Source: Bacteroidales bacterium
Lineage (GTDB): Bacteria > Bacteroidota > Bacteroidia > Bacteroidales > UBA4181
NCBI GenBank assembly: GCA_031275285.1
Contig: JAISOY010000092.1
Location: 1-37,644, forward strand
Length of the DNA: 37,644 bases
Reading direction: 5' to 3'
Part shown: in pieces, positions 17,790 through 26,012 of the stretch
Numbering within the stretch: position 1 is the stretch's first letter
Layout: each line of letters starts with the position of its first letter
Notes under the pieces: generated by a model
What the model was told of the DNA's origin: nothing
Seen by the model: the letters and a program-made list of their open reading frames with translations, nothing else
Database searches by the model: none
Position numbers and translations under genes: made by a program

Positions 17790-17857
17790 CGCTCTCATTT
17801 TTTAAATGAGGATGGCAAATTGAATAATTTAGACAATCATCATATAAATATCCGATA

Positions 17858-18013
17858 ATGAAAAGAACATTTCAGCCTTCGAATAGGAAAAGAAAAAACA
17901 AACATGGGTTTAGAGAAAGAATGTCAACTGTTGCAGGACGTAAAATCCTGGCTTCTCGTAGAGCACAGGGTAGGAAGAAACTTTCTGTTTCAGACGAATA
18001 TTCGCGCAAGTAA
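17858..18013 (+). CDS. rpmH: 50S ribosomal protein L34
   Basis: A 51-residue, very basic protein: [18 protein letters not shown]... followed by [24 protein letters not shown]. The [22 protein letters not shown] opening and the GRxIlxxRRxxGRxxLxV end are diagnostic for L34, a component of the large ribosomal subunit. It has a consensus promoter, a 68-bp leader and its own terminator, so it is a single-gene transcript. The usual rnpA neighbour is absent here, as is common in Bacteroidota. It has a short Bacteroidota-type C-terminal extension (SDEYSRK). Confidence 0.97.
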   Translation: MKRTFQPSNRKRKNKHGFRERMSTVAGRKILASRRAQGRKKLSVSDEYSRK

Positions 18014-18035
18014 ATATTGATAAACCTTAAAGCAT

Positions 18036-18071
18036 AAAAATAAAGAACTGCCTGTGTGGTTCTTTATTTTT
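18036..18071 (+). terminator. Terminator of rpmH (also usable by pcm)
   Basis: A 13-bp stem (18036-18048 with 18059-18071) around a 10-base loop, with an A run before and a T run after. It starts 22 bp past the rpmH stop and lies before the convergent end of pcm, so it can act in both directions. Confidence 0.8.
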
Positions 18072-18122
18072 TTATTGTATTAACTCATCAGTTAAGAGCA
18101 AAAGCACTTAAAATAAAATATT

Positions 18123-18764
18123 TTATACTTTTCCTTTCAGGAAGGGAACAAAGGCAAAAGTCCCATGTTTGGATATCACAGTCTCTGTTTCGGATTTTTT
18201 TTCTACCAGGATCATTTCCTGCTGTTCACTATTTCCCACAGGAATTACCATCCTTCCGTTTTCTTTTAATTGTTGTACCAAGTTATCCGGTATATCTACC
18301 GCACCGGCCGTAACCAGAATTTTATCAAACGGAGCATAAGCCGGCAATCCGGCATAGCCATCCCCATAATGAAAATGCATTTTATATCCCAGTTGTCCTA
18401 ACAGTTGCTGGGACTTAATGAATAGTTCACGCTGCCGTTCAATAGTAAACACCCTGGCTCCCATCTCAAAAAGGACTGCCGCCTGATATCCCGATCCGGT
18501 ACCTATTTCCAGTATTTTCTCGTGTGGTTGCACATTCAAAAGTTGGGTTTGAAAAGCTACTGTATACGGTTGCGATATGGTTTGTCCGGCACCGATCGGA
18601 AAAGCAGAATCTTTATATGAAAAATTAATAAACCCACTATCCATGAAAGTATGCCGCGGAACTTTCCCGATCGCTTCAAGTACTTTTTCATCTGTAATCC
18701 CCTTCTGCCGTAATTCTTCAACCAATAAACGGCGTAATCCCCTATGTCTGTATGAATCCTCCAT
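18123..18764 (-). CDS. pcm: Protein-L-isoaspartate O-methyltransferase
   Basis: A 213-residue cytosolic repair enzyme that methylates isoaspartyl residues of damaged proteins using S-adenosylmethionine. The opening MEDSYRHRGLRRLLVEELRQ matches the family start; the frame is open to 18830 but the extra 22 codons are not family-like, so the ATG at 18764 is chosen. Motifs: the isoaspartate-binding GAGQTISQPY (58-67), SAM motif I LEIGTGSGYQAAVL (85-98), acidic IER after strand 2 (about 108-110), and the VTAGA / IPDNL / MVIPVG sequence of the C-terminal half. It converges on rpmH across a shared terminator and is divergent from the antiporter gene. Confidence 0.95.
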   Translation of the reverse strand: MEDSYRHRGLRRLLVEELRQKGITDEKVLEAIGKVPRHTFMDSGFINFSYKDSAFPIGAGQTISQPYTVAFQTQLLNVQPHEKILEIGTGSGYQAAVLFEMGARVFTIERQRELFIKSQQLLGQLGYKMHFHYGDGYAGLPAYAPFDKILVTAGAVDIPDNLVQQLKENGRMVIPVGNSEQQEMILVEKKSETETVISKHGTFAFVPFLKGKV

Positions 18765-18832
18765 CTCCTTTTTTGAAGCGCAAAAGTAATGAAAATTCAA
18801 GACAGATAGAAACAGGGATGTGCAGATCATTA

Positions 18833-18863
18833 TTTGGTTTTGTCCACATTTTGGTTAATTTTG
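18833..18863 (+). promoter_or_regulatory. Consensus promoter of the antiporter gene
   Basis: TTTG (18833-18836), 19 bases, then TAATTTTG (18856-18863), an exact consensus match, 66 bp before the ATG at 18930. Confidence 0.7.
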
Positions 18864-18929
18864 TGCTAAAGAAGCGTATTCTCCGGGACAAATTATTATT
18901 ATTTTGAACCAACCATGTTAGTAACCTGA

Positions 18930-20387
18930 ATGGATATCAACCCATCAACCGTTTTGTTAATTGCTTCCATCTTGCTTTTTATTAGCGTGTTGGTGAGTAA
19001 AACTGCAAGTAAAACAGGATTACCTGCGCTGGCCATATTTTTATTTATCGGTATGTTGGCCGGATCGGATGGTATCGGCAAGATATCATTCAACAGTCCT
19101 GCAACAGCTCAATTTCTTGGCATTGTTGCTCTTTGTTTCATTCTTTTTTCCGGAGGACTGGATACCAAGCTGAAGCAGATCAAACCCGTGCTCTGGAGGG
19201 GTATTAGTTTATCCACGGTCGGAGTGTTGATCACAGCCGTTACTCTTGGCTTTTTTGTACATTGGATCACCGATTTCGGTTTAATGGAATCCATGTTACT
19301 GGGTTCAATTGTTTCATCTACTGATGCTGCTGCTGTGTTTGCGATTTTTAGAAGTAAAAACACCGGACTAAAACGAAATCTTCGGCCCACACTCGAACTG
19401 GAAAGTGGAAGTAATGACCCAATGGCTTATTTTCTTACCATTACTTTCATATCCATTATACAGCATCCGGAAACTTCATTCTGGTCAATGATACCTTTAT
19501 TCCTGAAAGGAACGGTACTTGGCCTGTTAATGGGATATTTTATCGGAAAAATAACAGTCCGTATCATCAATAAGGTGGGATTGTTTGTTGAAGGGTTATA
19601 CCCGGTATTGACTATTGCCATGATGTTTTTCAGTTTTTCCCTGACTGAATTCATCGGAGGTAATGGGTTTCTATCCATTTATTTATCCGGATTGATCCTG
19701 GGAAACAGTAATTTCATTCACAAACGAAGTTTATTGAGGTTTTATGATGGTTTTGCCTGGCTGATGCAGATTGTCATGTTCTTATCACTAGGGCTCCTGG
19801 TTTTTCCTTCCCAGATGACTCCCATTATAGGTATCGGATTACTGATTTCAGCATTTCTGATCTTCGTAGCCCGTCCTCTGGCCGTCTTCTTATGTTTATG
19901 GCCTTTTAAAATGTATTATAAAGATTTGATCCTGATATCGTGGGTAGGATTAAAAGGTGCTGTTCCTATTATCTTTGCGACTTATGCAATGGTTGAAAAA
20001 ATACCTAACGCGGATACAATATTCCATATTGTATTCTTTATAACCCTGACATCTTTATTATTACAGGGAACTTCCCTGTTTAAAGTAGCTGAAAAACTCA
20101 AACTCACCATTCCTGAAGGGAAAGCGAAAAAAACCATCCTGGAATTTGATTCTGAAACCATCAAATCCGTTCTGGAAGAAATTATGGTAGAACCTGATTT
20201 CCGGTGTGTTGACCACAGCATAGTAGACATGGAACTTCCCAAAACTGCTTTGATCGTGATGATTGAGCGGGATGATAAATATTTCACACCCAATGGTTCG
20301 ACTATTATTGAAGCAGGTGACAGGCTTACCATCCTGGCTGATTCGAAAGATAACCTGGATACTACCTTTAATGCTCTTAAGACATAA
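18930..20387 (+). CDS. nhaP2: NhaP2/CvrA-type potassium (cation)/proton antiporter
   Basis: A 485-residue inner-membrane CPA1 antiporter exchanging K+ (or Na+) for H+. About 12-13 hydrophobic helices fill residues 5-390. The functional core is recognisable: SSTDAAAVF (129-137) and the ion-binding pair N162-D163 in ESGSNDP, plus the later GLKGAVPIIFATY. The cytosolic tail (about 400-485) is a TrkA-C (RCK-C)-like domain (FRCVDHSIVDMELPKTALIVMI...ILADSKDN), which is the NhaP2 arrangement and suggests gating by a small ligand. The start at 18930 is fixed because an in-frame TGA directly precedes it (CCTGAATGG). It has its own consensus promoter. Confidence 0.92.
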   Translation: MDINPSTVLLIASILLFISVLVSKTASKTGLPALAIFLFIGMLAGSDGIGKISFNSPATAQFLGIVALCFILFSGGLDTKLKQIKPVLWRGISLSTVGVLITAVTLGFFVHWITDFGLMESMLLGSIVSSTDAAAVFAIFRSKNTGLKRNLRPTLELESGSNDPMAYFLTITFISIIQHPETSFWSMIPLFLKGTVLGLLMGYFIGKITVRIINKVGLFVEGLYPVLTIAMMFFSFSLTEFIGGNGFLSIYLSGLILGNSNFIHKRSLLRFYDGFAWLMQIVMFLSLGLLVFPSQMTPIIGIGLLISAFLIFVARPLAVFLCLWPFKMYYKDLILISWVGLKGAVPIIFATYAMVEKIPNADTIFHIVFFITLTSLLLQGTSLFKVAEKLKLTIPEGKAKKTILEFDSETIKSVLEEIMVEPDFRCVDHSIVDMELPKTALIVMIERDDKYFTPNGSTIIEAGDRLTILADSKDNLDTTFNALKT

Positions 20388-20426
20388 GATTTTTCAATAA
20401 ATACAATATGTAAGGACAAAAAAGGC

Positions 20427-20434
20427 TACTTTTG
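20427..20434 (+). promoter_or_regulatory. Likely -7 element of the rnr promoter
   Basis: TACTTTTG matches TAnnTTTG and lies 73 bp before the rnr start. No TTTG is found at the usual upstream distance, so this is a partial match. Confidence 0.45.
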
Positions 20435-20507
20435 AACATTGAAAATGTTAAGGTATGAATAACATTTTTAAGAAATAAAATTTTGACATCAATATAAAAA
20501 TATAAAT

Positions 20508-22700
20508 ATGACCCGTAGAAAAGGTAAAATAAAAAAGAGTCCGGCCGGGAAACAGGAATTATTGGTACGCGTAATGACTATATTTCAACGCCATCCCAAT
20601 GAATTACTTAATTACAGGCAAATAACCAAACGAATGGAAATCAACGACGAGGCGACACGCCGGCTATTGCCATCATTGTTGCATGAACTTGAAAAAGATA
20701 AACAAATAAAAGAGACCGAACGTGGTAAATATAAACTGAACCTTGAAACCGGATGTATTACCGGAAAAGTTGATATGACAGCTCATGGTTATGCATATAT
20801 TATCTCTCCCGAAAGCGAAGAAGATGTGTTCGTCTCCCAGAAACACCTCAGGGAAGCACTTCATGGTGACACGGTAAAGGTACATCTGTTTGCTCGTCGT
20901 AAAAGTGCCAAACTGGAAGGACAGGTAGTGAAAGTGATCGAAAGATCCCGGTCGACTTTTGTCGGAACCATCGGTATCTCCGAGAATTTTGCATTCATGA
21001 TACCGGACAGCCGGTTTATGCCTTATGATTTATTCATTCCCCAGGGAAAGGAACATGGCGCAAAGGATGGTCAAAAGGTGGTTGCACGTATTATCGACTG
21101 GCCTCACCGAGCGAAGAATCCAATTGGCGAAGTGGTTGAAGTATTGGGTGATCCGGGTCAGAATGAAACAGAAATGCATGCCATCCTAGCAGAATTTGAA
21201 TTACCTTACCGGTTTGAGAAAAAGGTAGAAGATACGGCTGCATCTATTTCGGCCGAGATATCTGAGGAAGAGATCAAAAACAGACGGGACTTCCGGGGAA
21301 TTCCAACCCTGACTATTGACCCGGCTGATGCAAAAGACTTTGATGATGCCCTCTCTCTGAGAAAATTAGACAATGGAAACTGGGAAGTAGGGATACACAT
21401 TGCCGATGTGACACATTATATACAACCGGGCTCCTTGCTTGACAAGGAAGCCATCAACCGTGCTACTTCAATATATCTGGTAGACCGGGTAGTTCCTATG
21501 CTTCCCGAAAAATTATCCAATAATCTCTGTTCCCTGCGTCCGGATGAGGATAAGCTCTGCTTTTCTTCTGTTTTTGAAATGGACGACCATGCTCATGTAC
21601 TGAAACAATGGTTTGGAAGAACTATTATCCGTTCCATCAATCGATTATCTTATGAGGAAGCACAAGTAATTATTGATACCGGCGCCGGAAAAATGAAGGA
21701 AGAAATAATGACACTCCATCATTTAGCGCAGACGCTTAGGGAAGATCGGTTTAAAAAGGGATCTATTTCCTTTGAACGCGCTGAACCTAAATTCAATCTG
21801 GATAAAAACGGTAAACCTCTGGGAGTCTATTTTGTTGAAAATACCACATCGCACCAGTTAATTGAAGAATTCATGTTATTGGCCAACCGCCGTGTAGCTG
21901 AATACTGTTCCGATATCATGCAAGTGGAAAGTCCACCCCGCAACGGTAAGGGAAAAGTTGGCGTATACCGTATACACGATAAACCCAATATGGAGAAGTT
22001 GGAGAATTTTGCAGGATTTATTACCCGTTTCGGATATTCTATCAAAACGTCTTCAGATCGTTCTATTGCGTCTTCCTTAAACAAGCTTTTGGAAAAAGTA
22101 AAAGGTACCAAAGAAGAAAATATGATAGAAACACTTGCCCTGCGTTCTATGGCTAAAGCTGATTATTCAACGGACAATATCGGACATTATGGTCTGGGAT
22201 TCAAGTATTATACCCATTTTACATCCCCGATACGACGCTATCCCGACATGATGGTACACCGGTTGCTCCAGTATTATCTGGACGGCAATGGTACAAAGCC
22301 CGATAAGAATGAATTGGAAGCATTATGCCGGCAATCTTCAAATATGGAACATCGCGCTGTTGACGCTGAACGCGCCTCAATCAAATACAAACAGGTAGAA
22401 TTCATGATTGATAAAGTCGGGCAATGTTTCGATGGAATTATCTCAGGAGTTACCGAATGGGGTATTTATGTGGAATTAAATGAGAACAAATGCGAAGGAA
22501 TGATCCATATCCGGGAATTGAATGATGACTTTTACATATTTGATGAAGAAAACTACTGTATCAAAGGGAAACAACGGGGACGGACCTTCCGGTTGGGGAG
22601 TCCCATCCGTATTGAAGTATGGCGGGCCAACCTGTTAAAAAAGCAACTGGATTTCCGCTTGGCAGAAGATAATGTAGATAATAAAGGAAAAAATCGATAA
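20508..22700 (+). CDS. rnr: Ribonuclease R
   Basis: A 730-residue processive 3'-5' exoribonuclease that degrades structured RNA. An N-terminal winged helix (about 18-75) is followed by cold-shock-like domains (about 80-150 and 155-225). The RNB catalytic domain (about 255-580) has the magnesium-binding aspartates D271, D277, D279 and D280 in DPADAKDFDDALSL, and an S1 RNA-binding domain (about 640-715) ends it. The HYGLGFKYYTHFTSPIRRYPD segment is also diagnostic. Length is normal for RNase R. The short basic C-terminal tail (DNKGKNR) is much shorter than in enterobacteria. Its stop codon abuts that of the convergent cysE gene, with no intervening base. Confidence 0.96.
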   Translation: MTRRKGKIKKSPAGKQELLVRVMTIFQRHPNELLNYRQITKRMEINDEATRRLLPSLLHELEKDKQIKETERGKYKLNLETGCITGKVDMTAHGYAYIISPESEEDVFVSQKHLREALHGDTVKVHLFARRKSAKLEGQVVKVIERSRSTFVGTIGISENFAFMIPDSRFMPYDLFIPQGKEHGAKDGQKVVARIIDWPHRAKNPIGEVVEVLGDPGQNETEMHAILAEFELPYRFEKKVEDTAASISAEISEEEIKNRRDFRGIPTLTIDPADAKDFDDALSLRKLDNGNWEVGIHIADVTHYIQPGSLLDKEAINRATSIYLVDRVVPMLPEKLSNNLCSLRPDEDKLCFSSVFEMDDHAHVLKQWFGRTIIRSINRLSYEEAQVIIDTGAGKMKEEIMTLHHLAQTLREDRFKKGSISFERAEPKFNLDKNGKPLGVYFVENTTSHQLIEEFMLLANRRVAEYCSDIMQVESPPRNGKGKVGVYRIHDKPNMEKLENFAGFITRFGYSIKTSSDRSIASSLNKLLEKVKGTKEENMIETLALRSMAKADYSTDNIGHYGLGFKYYTHFTSPIRRYPDMMVHRLLQYYLDGNGTKPDKNELEALCRQSSNMEHRAVDAERASIKYKQVEFMIDKVGQCFDGIISGVTEWGIYVELNENKCEGMIHIRELNDDFYIFDEENYCIKGKQRGRTFRLGSPIRIEVWRANLLKKQLDFRLAEDNVDNKGKNR

Positions 22701-23585
22701 TTATTCCACAAATTTTGACTGTAGGATTCGGGAATTAGGGGGTACGCTATGGGTTAGCCATACATTACCACCGACAATGGTACCTTCACCTATGGTGATT
22801 CGTCCTAATATGGATGAATTGGAATAAACCGTTACGTGATCTTCCAATATAGGATGCCTTGGAACATCAATCGGATTACCTTCATCATCCAAAGTAAAAC
22901 TCTTAGCACCAAGAGTCACCCCCTGATACAAACGGACATGCTTTCCTATGATCGTCGTCTGGCCGATAACTACCCCTGTGCCATGGTCAATACTGAAATA
23001 TTCGCCAATTTTTGCTCCCGGGTGTATATCAATTCCTGTTTCGGAATGCGCTATTTCCGAAATAATCCTGGGTATAAGGGGAATCCCCAGATTCAATAAT
23101 TCATGTGCCACACGGTAATTCAATAAGGCCCTCATAGCCGGATAGCAAAAAATAACTTCCGTATAATCTTTTGCTGCAGGATCACCGGAGTGAATGGCAT
23201 TCACATCCGTCGATAATAATCTTTTGACTTCAGGTAAACGACCAATAAACTTTTCAGATAATTCACATGCAGTTTCTTTAGTTTTGCATAAATCATCCAC
23301 TTCACCGGAAAAAGTCAATGTCCGGTATATCTGTTCCGATAACGCATCATACAGCTTCTCCACATTAACTCCGGTATGATATGGCACCGAATTAATATTC
23401 ACTAAAGGGCTACCAAAGTAACCCGGAAACATAATTGTTCTCAATATTTCTAAAATAGAAATTAAAGCCTTGGTTTCCGGAAGTTGTTTCTCAAATAACG
23501 GAATGTACGGATATCTAATGGCGTGATCCACTGCCAGTTTCTCAACAGTTTCCTGTAATGAACGGAATATATCTTGTTTTTGCAT
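22701..23585 (-). CDS. cysE: Serine O-acetyltransferase
   Basis: A 294-residue enzyme making O-acetylserine from serine and acetyl-CoA, the first step of cysteine synthesis. A helical N-terminal region (1-175) is followed by a left-handed beta-helix (about 183-285) of hexapeptide repeats (GVVIGQTTIIGKHVRLYQGVTLG). The catalytic residues of E. coli CysE have clear equivalents: D186 in DIHPG, H201 in DHGTG and H244 in PRHPI. The N-terminal part is longer than in E. coli, as in the EpsC/plant-like branch common in Bacteroidota. It begins at the ATG in MQKQDIFRSL and has a promoter-like element just upstream. The convergent neighbour rnr ends at the adjacent base. Confidence 0.93.
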   Translation of the reverse strand: MQKQDIFRSLQETVEKLAVDHAIRYPYIPLFEKQLPETKALISILEILRTIMFPGYFGSPLVNINSVPYHTGVNVEKLYDALSEQIYRTLTFSGEVDDLCKTKETACELSEKFIGRLPEVKRLLSTDVNAIHSGDPAAKDYTEVIFCYPAMRALLNYRVAHELLNLGIPLIPRIISEIAHSETGIDIHPGAKIGEYFSIDHGTGVVIGQTTIIGKHVRLYQGVTLGAKSFTLDDEGNPIDVPRHPILEDHVTVYSNSSILGRITIGEGTIVGGNVWLTHSVPPNSRILQSKFVE

Positions 23586-23616
23586 CGTTGATTATCCTTG
23601 ATGGTTAAGTAATACA

Positions 23617-23646
23617 CAAACATATAAAAAATATTGCAAAGACAAA
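23617..23646 (-). promoter_or_regulatory. Probable promoter of cysE
   Basis: On the minus strand TTTG (complement of 23643-23646), 18 bases, then TATGTTTG (complement of 23617-23624). The -7 element is exact and the spacing one short of consensus; the cysE start lies 31 bp downstream. Confidence 0.5.
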
Positions 23647-23686
23647 GACAGAAGCGGATGATAATAAATCATGCATTTCTGTCTTT
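23644..23686 (-). terminator. Hairpin terminator downstream of the sugar-catabolic cluster
   Basis: A 10-bp stem AAAGACAGAA (23644-23653) with TTCTGTCTTT (23677-23686). The loop can itself pair (ATGAT with ATCAT). It lies 120 bp after the dehydrogenase stop and overlaps the upstream element of the cysE promoter. No gene is seen in the rest of 23586-23806. Confidence 0.65.
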
Positions 23687-23806
23687 ATTATTGTATTGTT
23701 GAGTTTATCCCGAATGCAAAATAAAAAACAGAGAAGGGTATGGTGGTACCTTTGGTTCCATGAGAGCATTTATTGAGCATGAAGAAAGGATCAAGAAGCC
23801 TCGTTT

Positions 23807-24823
23807 TTAAAATTCCAACAGGATCCTGAAAATGCTGCCCGGGTTTCCTGTCCACTTTTCCAGGGCTTCCTGTGCTTTTCCGGGCGAATAAATACCACTG
23901 ATCAGTTCGTTGACAGGACAAGTTCCTTTTTTGATATATTCTATAACAGCACGAAAATCTTCGGGCATTGCATTACGTGAACCCAATATATCCAATTCTT
24001 TTTGTACGAACAATTTTGTTTCGAATGCAACTTCTTGCTTAGCATAGCCAATATATACCACTCTTCCGGTAAACGCCGCTTCATCAATGGCCATCCGGTA
24101 AGTTCCCGGGGCACCGACAGCCTCTATTACAACATCGGGACCGTAACCCTGTGTGATCTCCTGTAAACGGTCATGTAGGTTTTCAGTTCGTGAGTTAATA
24201 GTAAACATAGCACCCATTAGTTTGGCCAATTGTAGTTTTTTATCGTCCATATCTACAGCAATGATTTTGGCTCCCCTTAATGCGGCACGTGTAACAGCTC
24301 CCATTCCTATCATACCGCAACCGATCACCATGACTGTATCGAGATCGGTAATACGGGCACGGGAAATAGCATGAAATCCCACACTCATTGGTTCGACCAG
24401 ACAGAATTCCTTGGGGGATATCCGGGGATCAGGAATTACTTTCTGCCATGGAACGGCAATATATTCACACATGGAACCGTCCCTTTGTACACCCATTGTC
24501 TGGTTATACCGGCAGGCATTGGGCTTTCCGTTCCGGCAGGACGAACAGTTGCCGCATGATGTATAGGGATTGACAGTACAAGACATTCCGGGTTTAAGGT
24601 GTGGCGGACATTTCTCACCTGCTTTTTCAATTACTGCGCCTATTTCGTGTCCAGGAATCACCGGAAACCGAACCATTGGGTTTTTCCCCAGGTAGGTATT
24701 CAAATCCGATCCGCAAAAGCCTACATAATGTACTTTTAACAATAAGTCTTCAGATTGTATTTCAGGCATAGGAATTTCTATGACTTGTATTTTTCCAGGT
24801 TGAATGATTTGTACTGCTTTCAT
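23807..24823 (-). CDS. Zinc-dependent MDR dehydrogenase, sugar-acid/polyol type
   Basis: A 338-residue medium-chain dehydrogenase. Catalytic zinc ligands C37 (FCGSD), H59 and E60 (PGHE) and E144 (VEPMSVG) are all present, as are the four structural-zinc cysteines C90, C93, C96 and C104. The NAD(P)-binding Rossmann motif is GCGMIG at about 168-173. Overall it resembles threonine/sorbitol dehydrogenases and E. coli LgoD, which oxidises L-galactonate at C5. Because the neighbours suggest L-fucose oxidation, a plausible substrate is L-fuconate or a related 6-deoxy sugar acid, but this is inference. It is the last gene of the cluster, 11 bp after the amidohydrolase, and the hairpin at 23644-23686 follows it. 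Confidence 0.88.
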   Translation of the reverse strand: MKAVQIIQPGKIQVIEIPMPEIQSEDLLLKVHYVGFCGSDLNTYLGKNPMVRFPVIPGHEIGAVIEKAGEKCPPHLKPGMSCTVNPYTSCGNCSSCRNGKPNACRYNQTMGVQRDGSMCEYIAVPWQKVIPDPRISPKEFCLVEPMSVGFHAISRARITDLDTVMVIGCGMIGMGAVTRAALRGAKIIAVDMDDKKLQLAKLMGAMFTINSRTENLHDRLQEITQGYGPDVVIEAVGAPGTYRMAIDEAAFTGRVVYIGYAKQEVAFETKLFVQKELDILGSRNAMPEDFRAVIEYIKKGTCPVNELISGIYSPGKAQEALEKWTGNPGSIFRILLEF

Positions 24824-24834
24824 ATTATAGAGGA

Positions 24835-25752
24835 TTATTCGGACATGTTTTTTATATACGGTAAGTCGACCAGGTGTTCAAAACGGTAGAATTTCCTGGC
24901 ATTTTCACCTAAGAATAAATTCTTTTCATCATCTGTCATAATTTCTGATTTAATAATAAAATCGTAAGACATTTTATAAGTGATGGCAGTGATGGTACGC
25001 GGATAATCGGAACCCCACATCAGTTTTTCCATTCCGACCAGTGAAGCGGCTTCTTTAATAGCTTTTACAGCTCCTGAAAATGGGTAAAACTCATCATGGA
25101 ACAACCATGTGATACCACCGGACTCAATCATGACGTTCGGATGGAGAGCCAGTCTGATCTGTTCCTGCCATCCAGACCGGGTAACCATACCGAAATGTCC
25201 GATCGCTATCCGCAAACCGGGAAATTCGTTGATAATTTCTTTCATCTCCTGTACTTGTTCGGCGCCTGCTGCCAAATCAACGGACAACAGAATATCGTTT
25301 TGTTCCATCAAACGAAACATCTGCATCATTTCATCACAAGTAAGGTATATACGTTTATCCTGCATAATCAGGCGTTCGGCAGGGATTTTGATCGCTTTGA
25401 AACCATATCTGATCAGTTTTCCGGCATGATCCACATAATCGGGTACCCGGGCATCTACCATTCCGCAACAAAGAAAACGGTCCGGATATCGTTGTTGTAC
25501 TTCCCACAAATAATCGTTTTGTAAACCGTCGATATATTCCTGAGTAATTACAGCTGCGGATACTTGTGCATAATCCATATTAGACAGGAATATTTCCGCA
25601 GTGTTCCTCCCATCGGTAATGAAAGGAGGCAACATCTGCCTGATTTCACCCATGAAAAGCGAACATCCGTTTTTCAGCGTCCGTATCTTCATTCCGTTTA
25701 CTTCGGTATCTTGCCGGAGCCACAGATGAGCATGCGCATCGATGATTTTCAT
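24835..25752 (-). CDS. Amidohydrolase-2 family protein, putative sugar lactonase
   Basis: A 305-residue TIM-barrel metal hydrolase. It starts at the ATG of MKIIDAHAHLW; the frame is open 20 codons further but those are not family-like. Metal ligands H7 and H9 of the DxHxH motif are at the N-terminus, with later conserved elements KAIKIP, IGHFG (His) and WGSDYPR (Asp near the C-terminal end). PF04909 proteins include 4-sulfomuconolactonase and L-fucono-1,5-lactonase, as well as decarboxylases, so the reaction cannot be fixed from sequence. Next to an L-galactose-dehydrogenase-like reductase, hydrolysis of a 6-deoxy-aldonolactone is the natural reading. The gene lies 260 bp downstream of the reductase and 11 bp before the MDR dehydrogenase. 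Confidence 0.85.
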   Translation of the reverse strand: MKIIDAHAHLWLRQDTEVNGMKIRTLKNGCSLFMGEIRQMLPPFITDGRNTAEIFLSNMDYAQVSAAVITQEYIDGLQNDYLWEVQQRYPDRFLCCGMVDARVPDYVDHAGKLIRYGFKAIKIPAERLIMQDKRIYLTCDEMMQMFRLMEQNDILLSVDLAAGAEQVQEMKEIINEFPGLRIAIGHFGMVTRSGWQEQIRLALHPNVMIESGGITWLFHDEFYPFSGAVKAIKEAASLVGMEKLMWGSDYPRTITAITYKMSYDFIIKSEIMTDDEKNLFLGENARKFYRFEHLVDLPYIKNMSE

Positions 25753-26012
25753 GTGAATAAAATTTATTACGCTTCCGCTCCATGAGAACGCTAGCGCTAA
25801 GTTGATTTTCAATGGTCACATGGAACCTTTAGCTCATCGATTCCATATGAATTATTTAATTTATCGATAATATCCATATTTTATTGACTTCGTCGAACTC
25901 GTAAACTCGGTTCATTACGTTGGGTGAACAGTGATGTTCATGGATATTTCATCTGGATAAGATTTTAAGTTCAAAAAGACGGTTTATGTCTTATATCAAG
26001 ATAAAAATAGCT
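25753..26012. other. 260-bp spacer inside the sugar-catabolic cluster
   Basis: The genes on either side point the same way (minus), but the gap is far larger than the 11 and 32 bp between the others. It contains a 9-bp inverted repeat (AATATCCAT 25869-25877 with ATGGATATT 25940-25948), a GTTCA/TGAAC pair near 25910-25926, and no convincing gene or consensus promoter. A tiny frame of 19 codons on the minus strand starts near 25912 but has no support. Confidence 0.5.

Noticed and set aside
23688..23921. A 77-codon minus-strand frame overlapping the end of the MDR dehydrogenase gene
   Set aside because: Most of it is out of frame within the dehydrogenase, and the remaining part has no signal of a gene.
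25096..25524. A 142-codon open frame on the plus strand
   Set aside because: It lies entirely inside the amidohydrolase gene on the opposite strand, whose motifs are clear. Its own translation has no family features.
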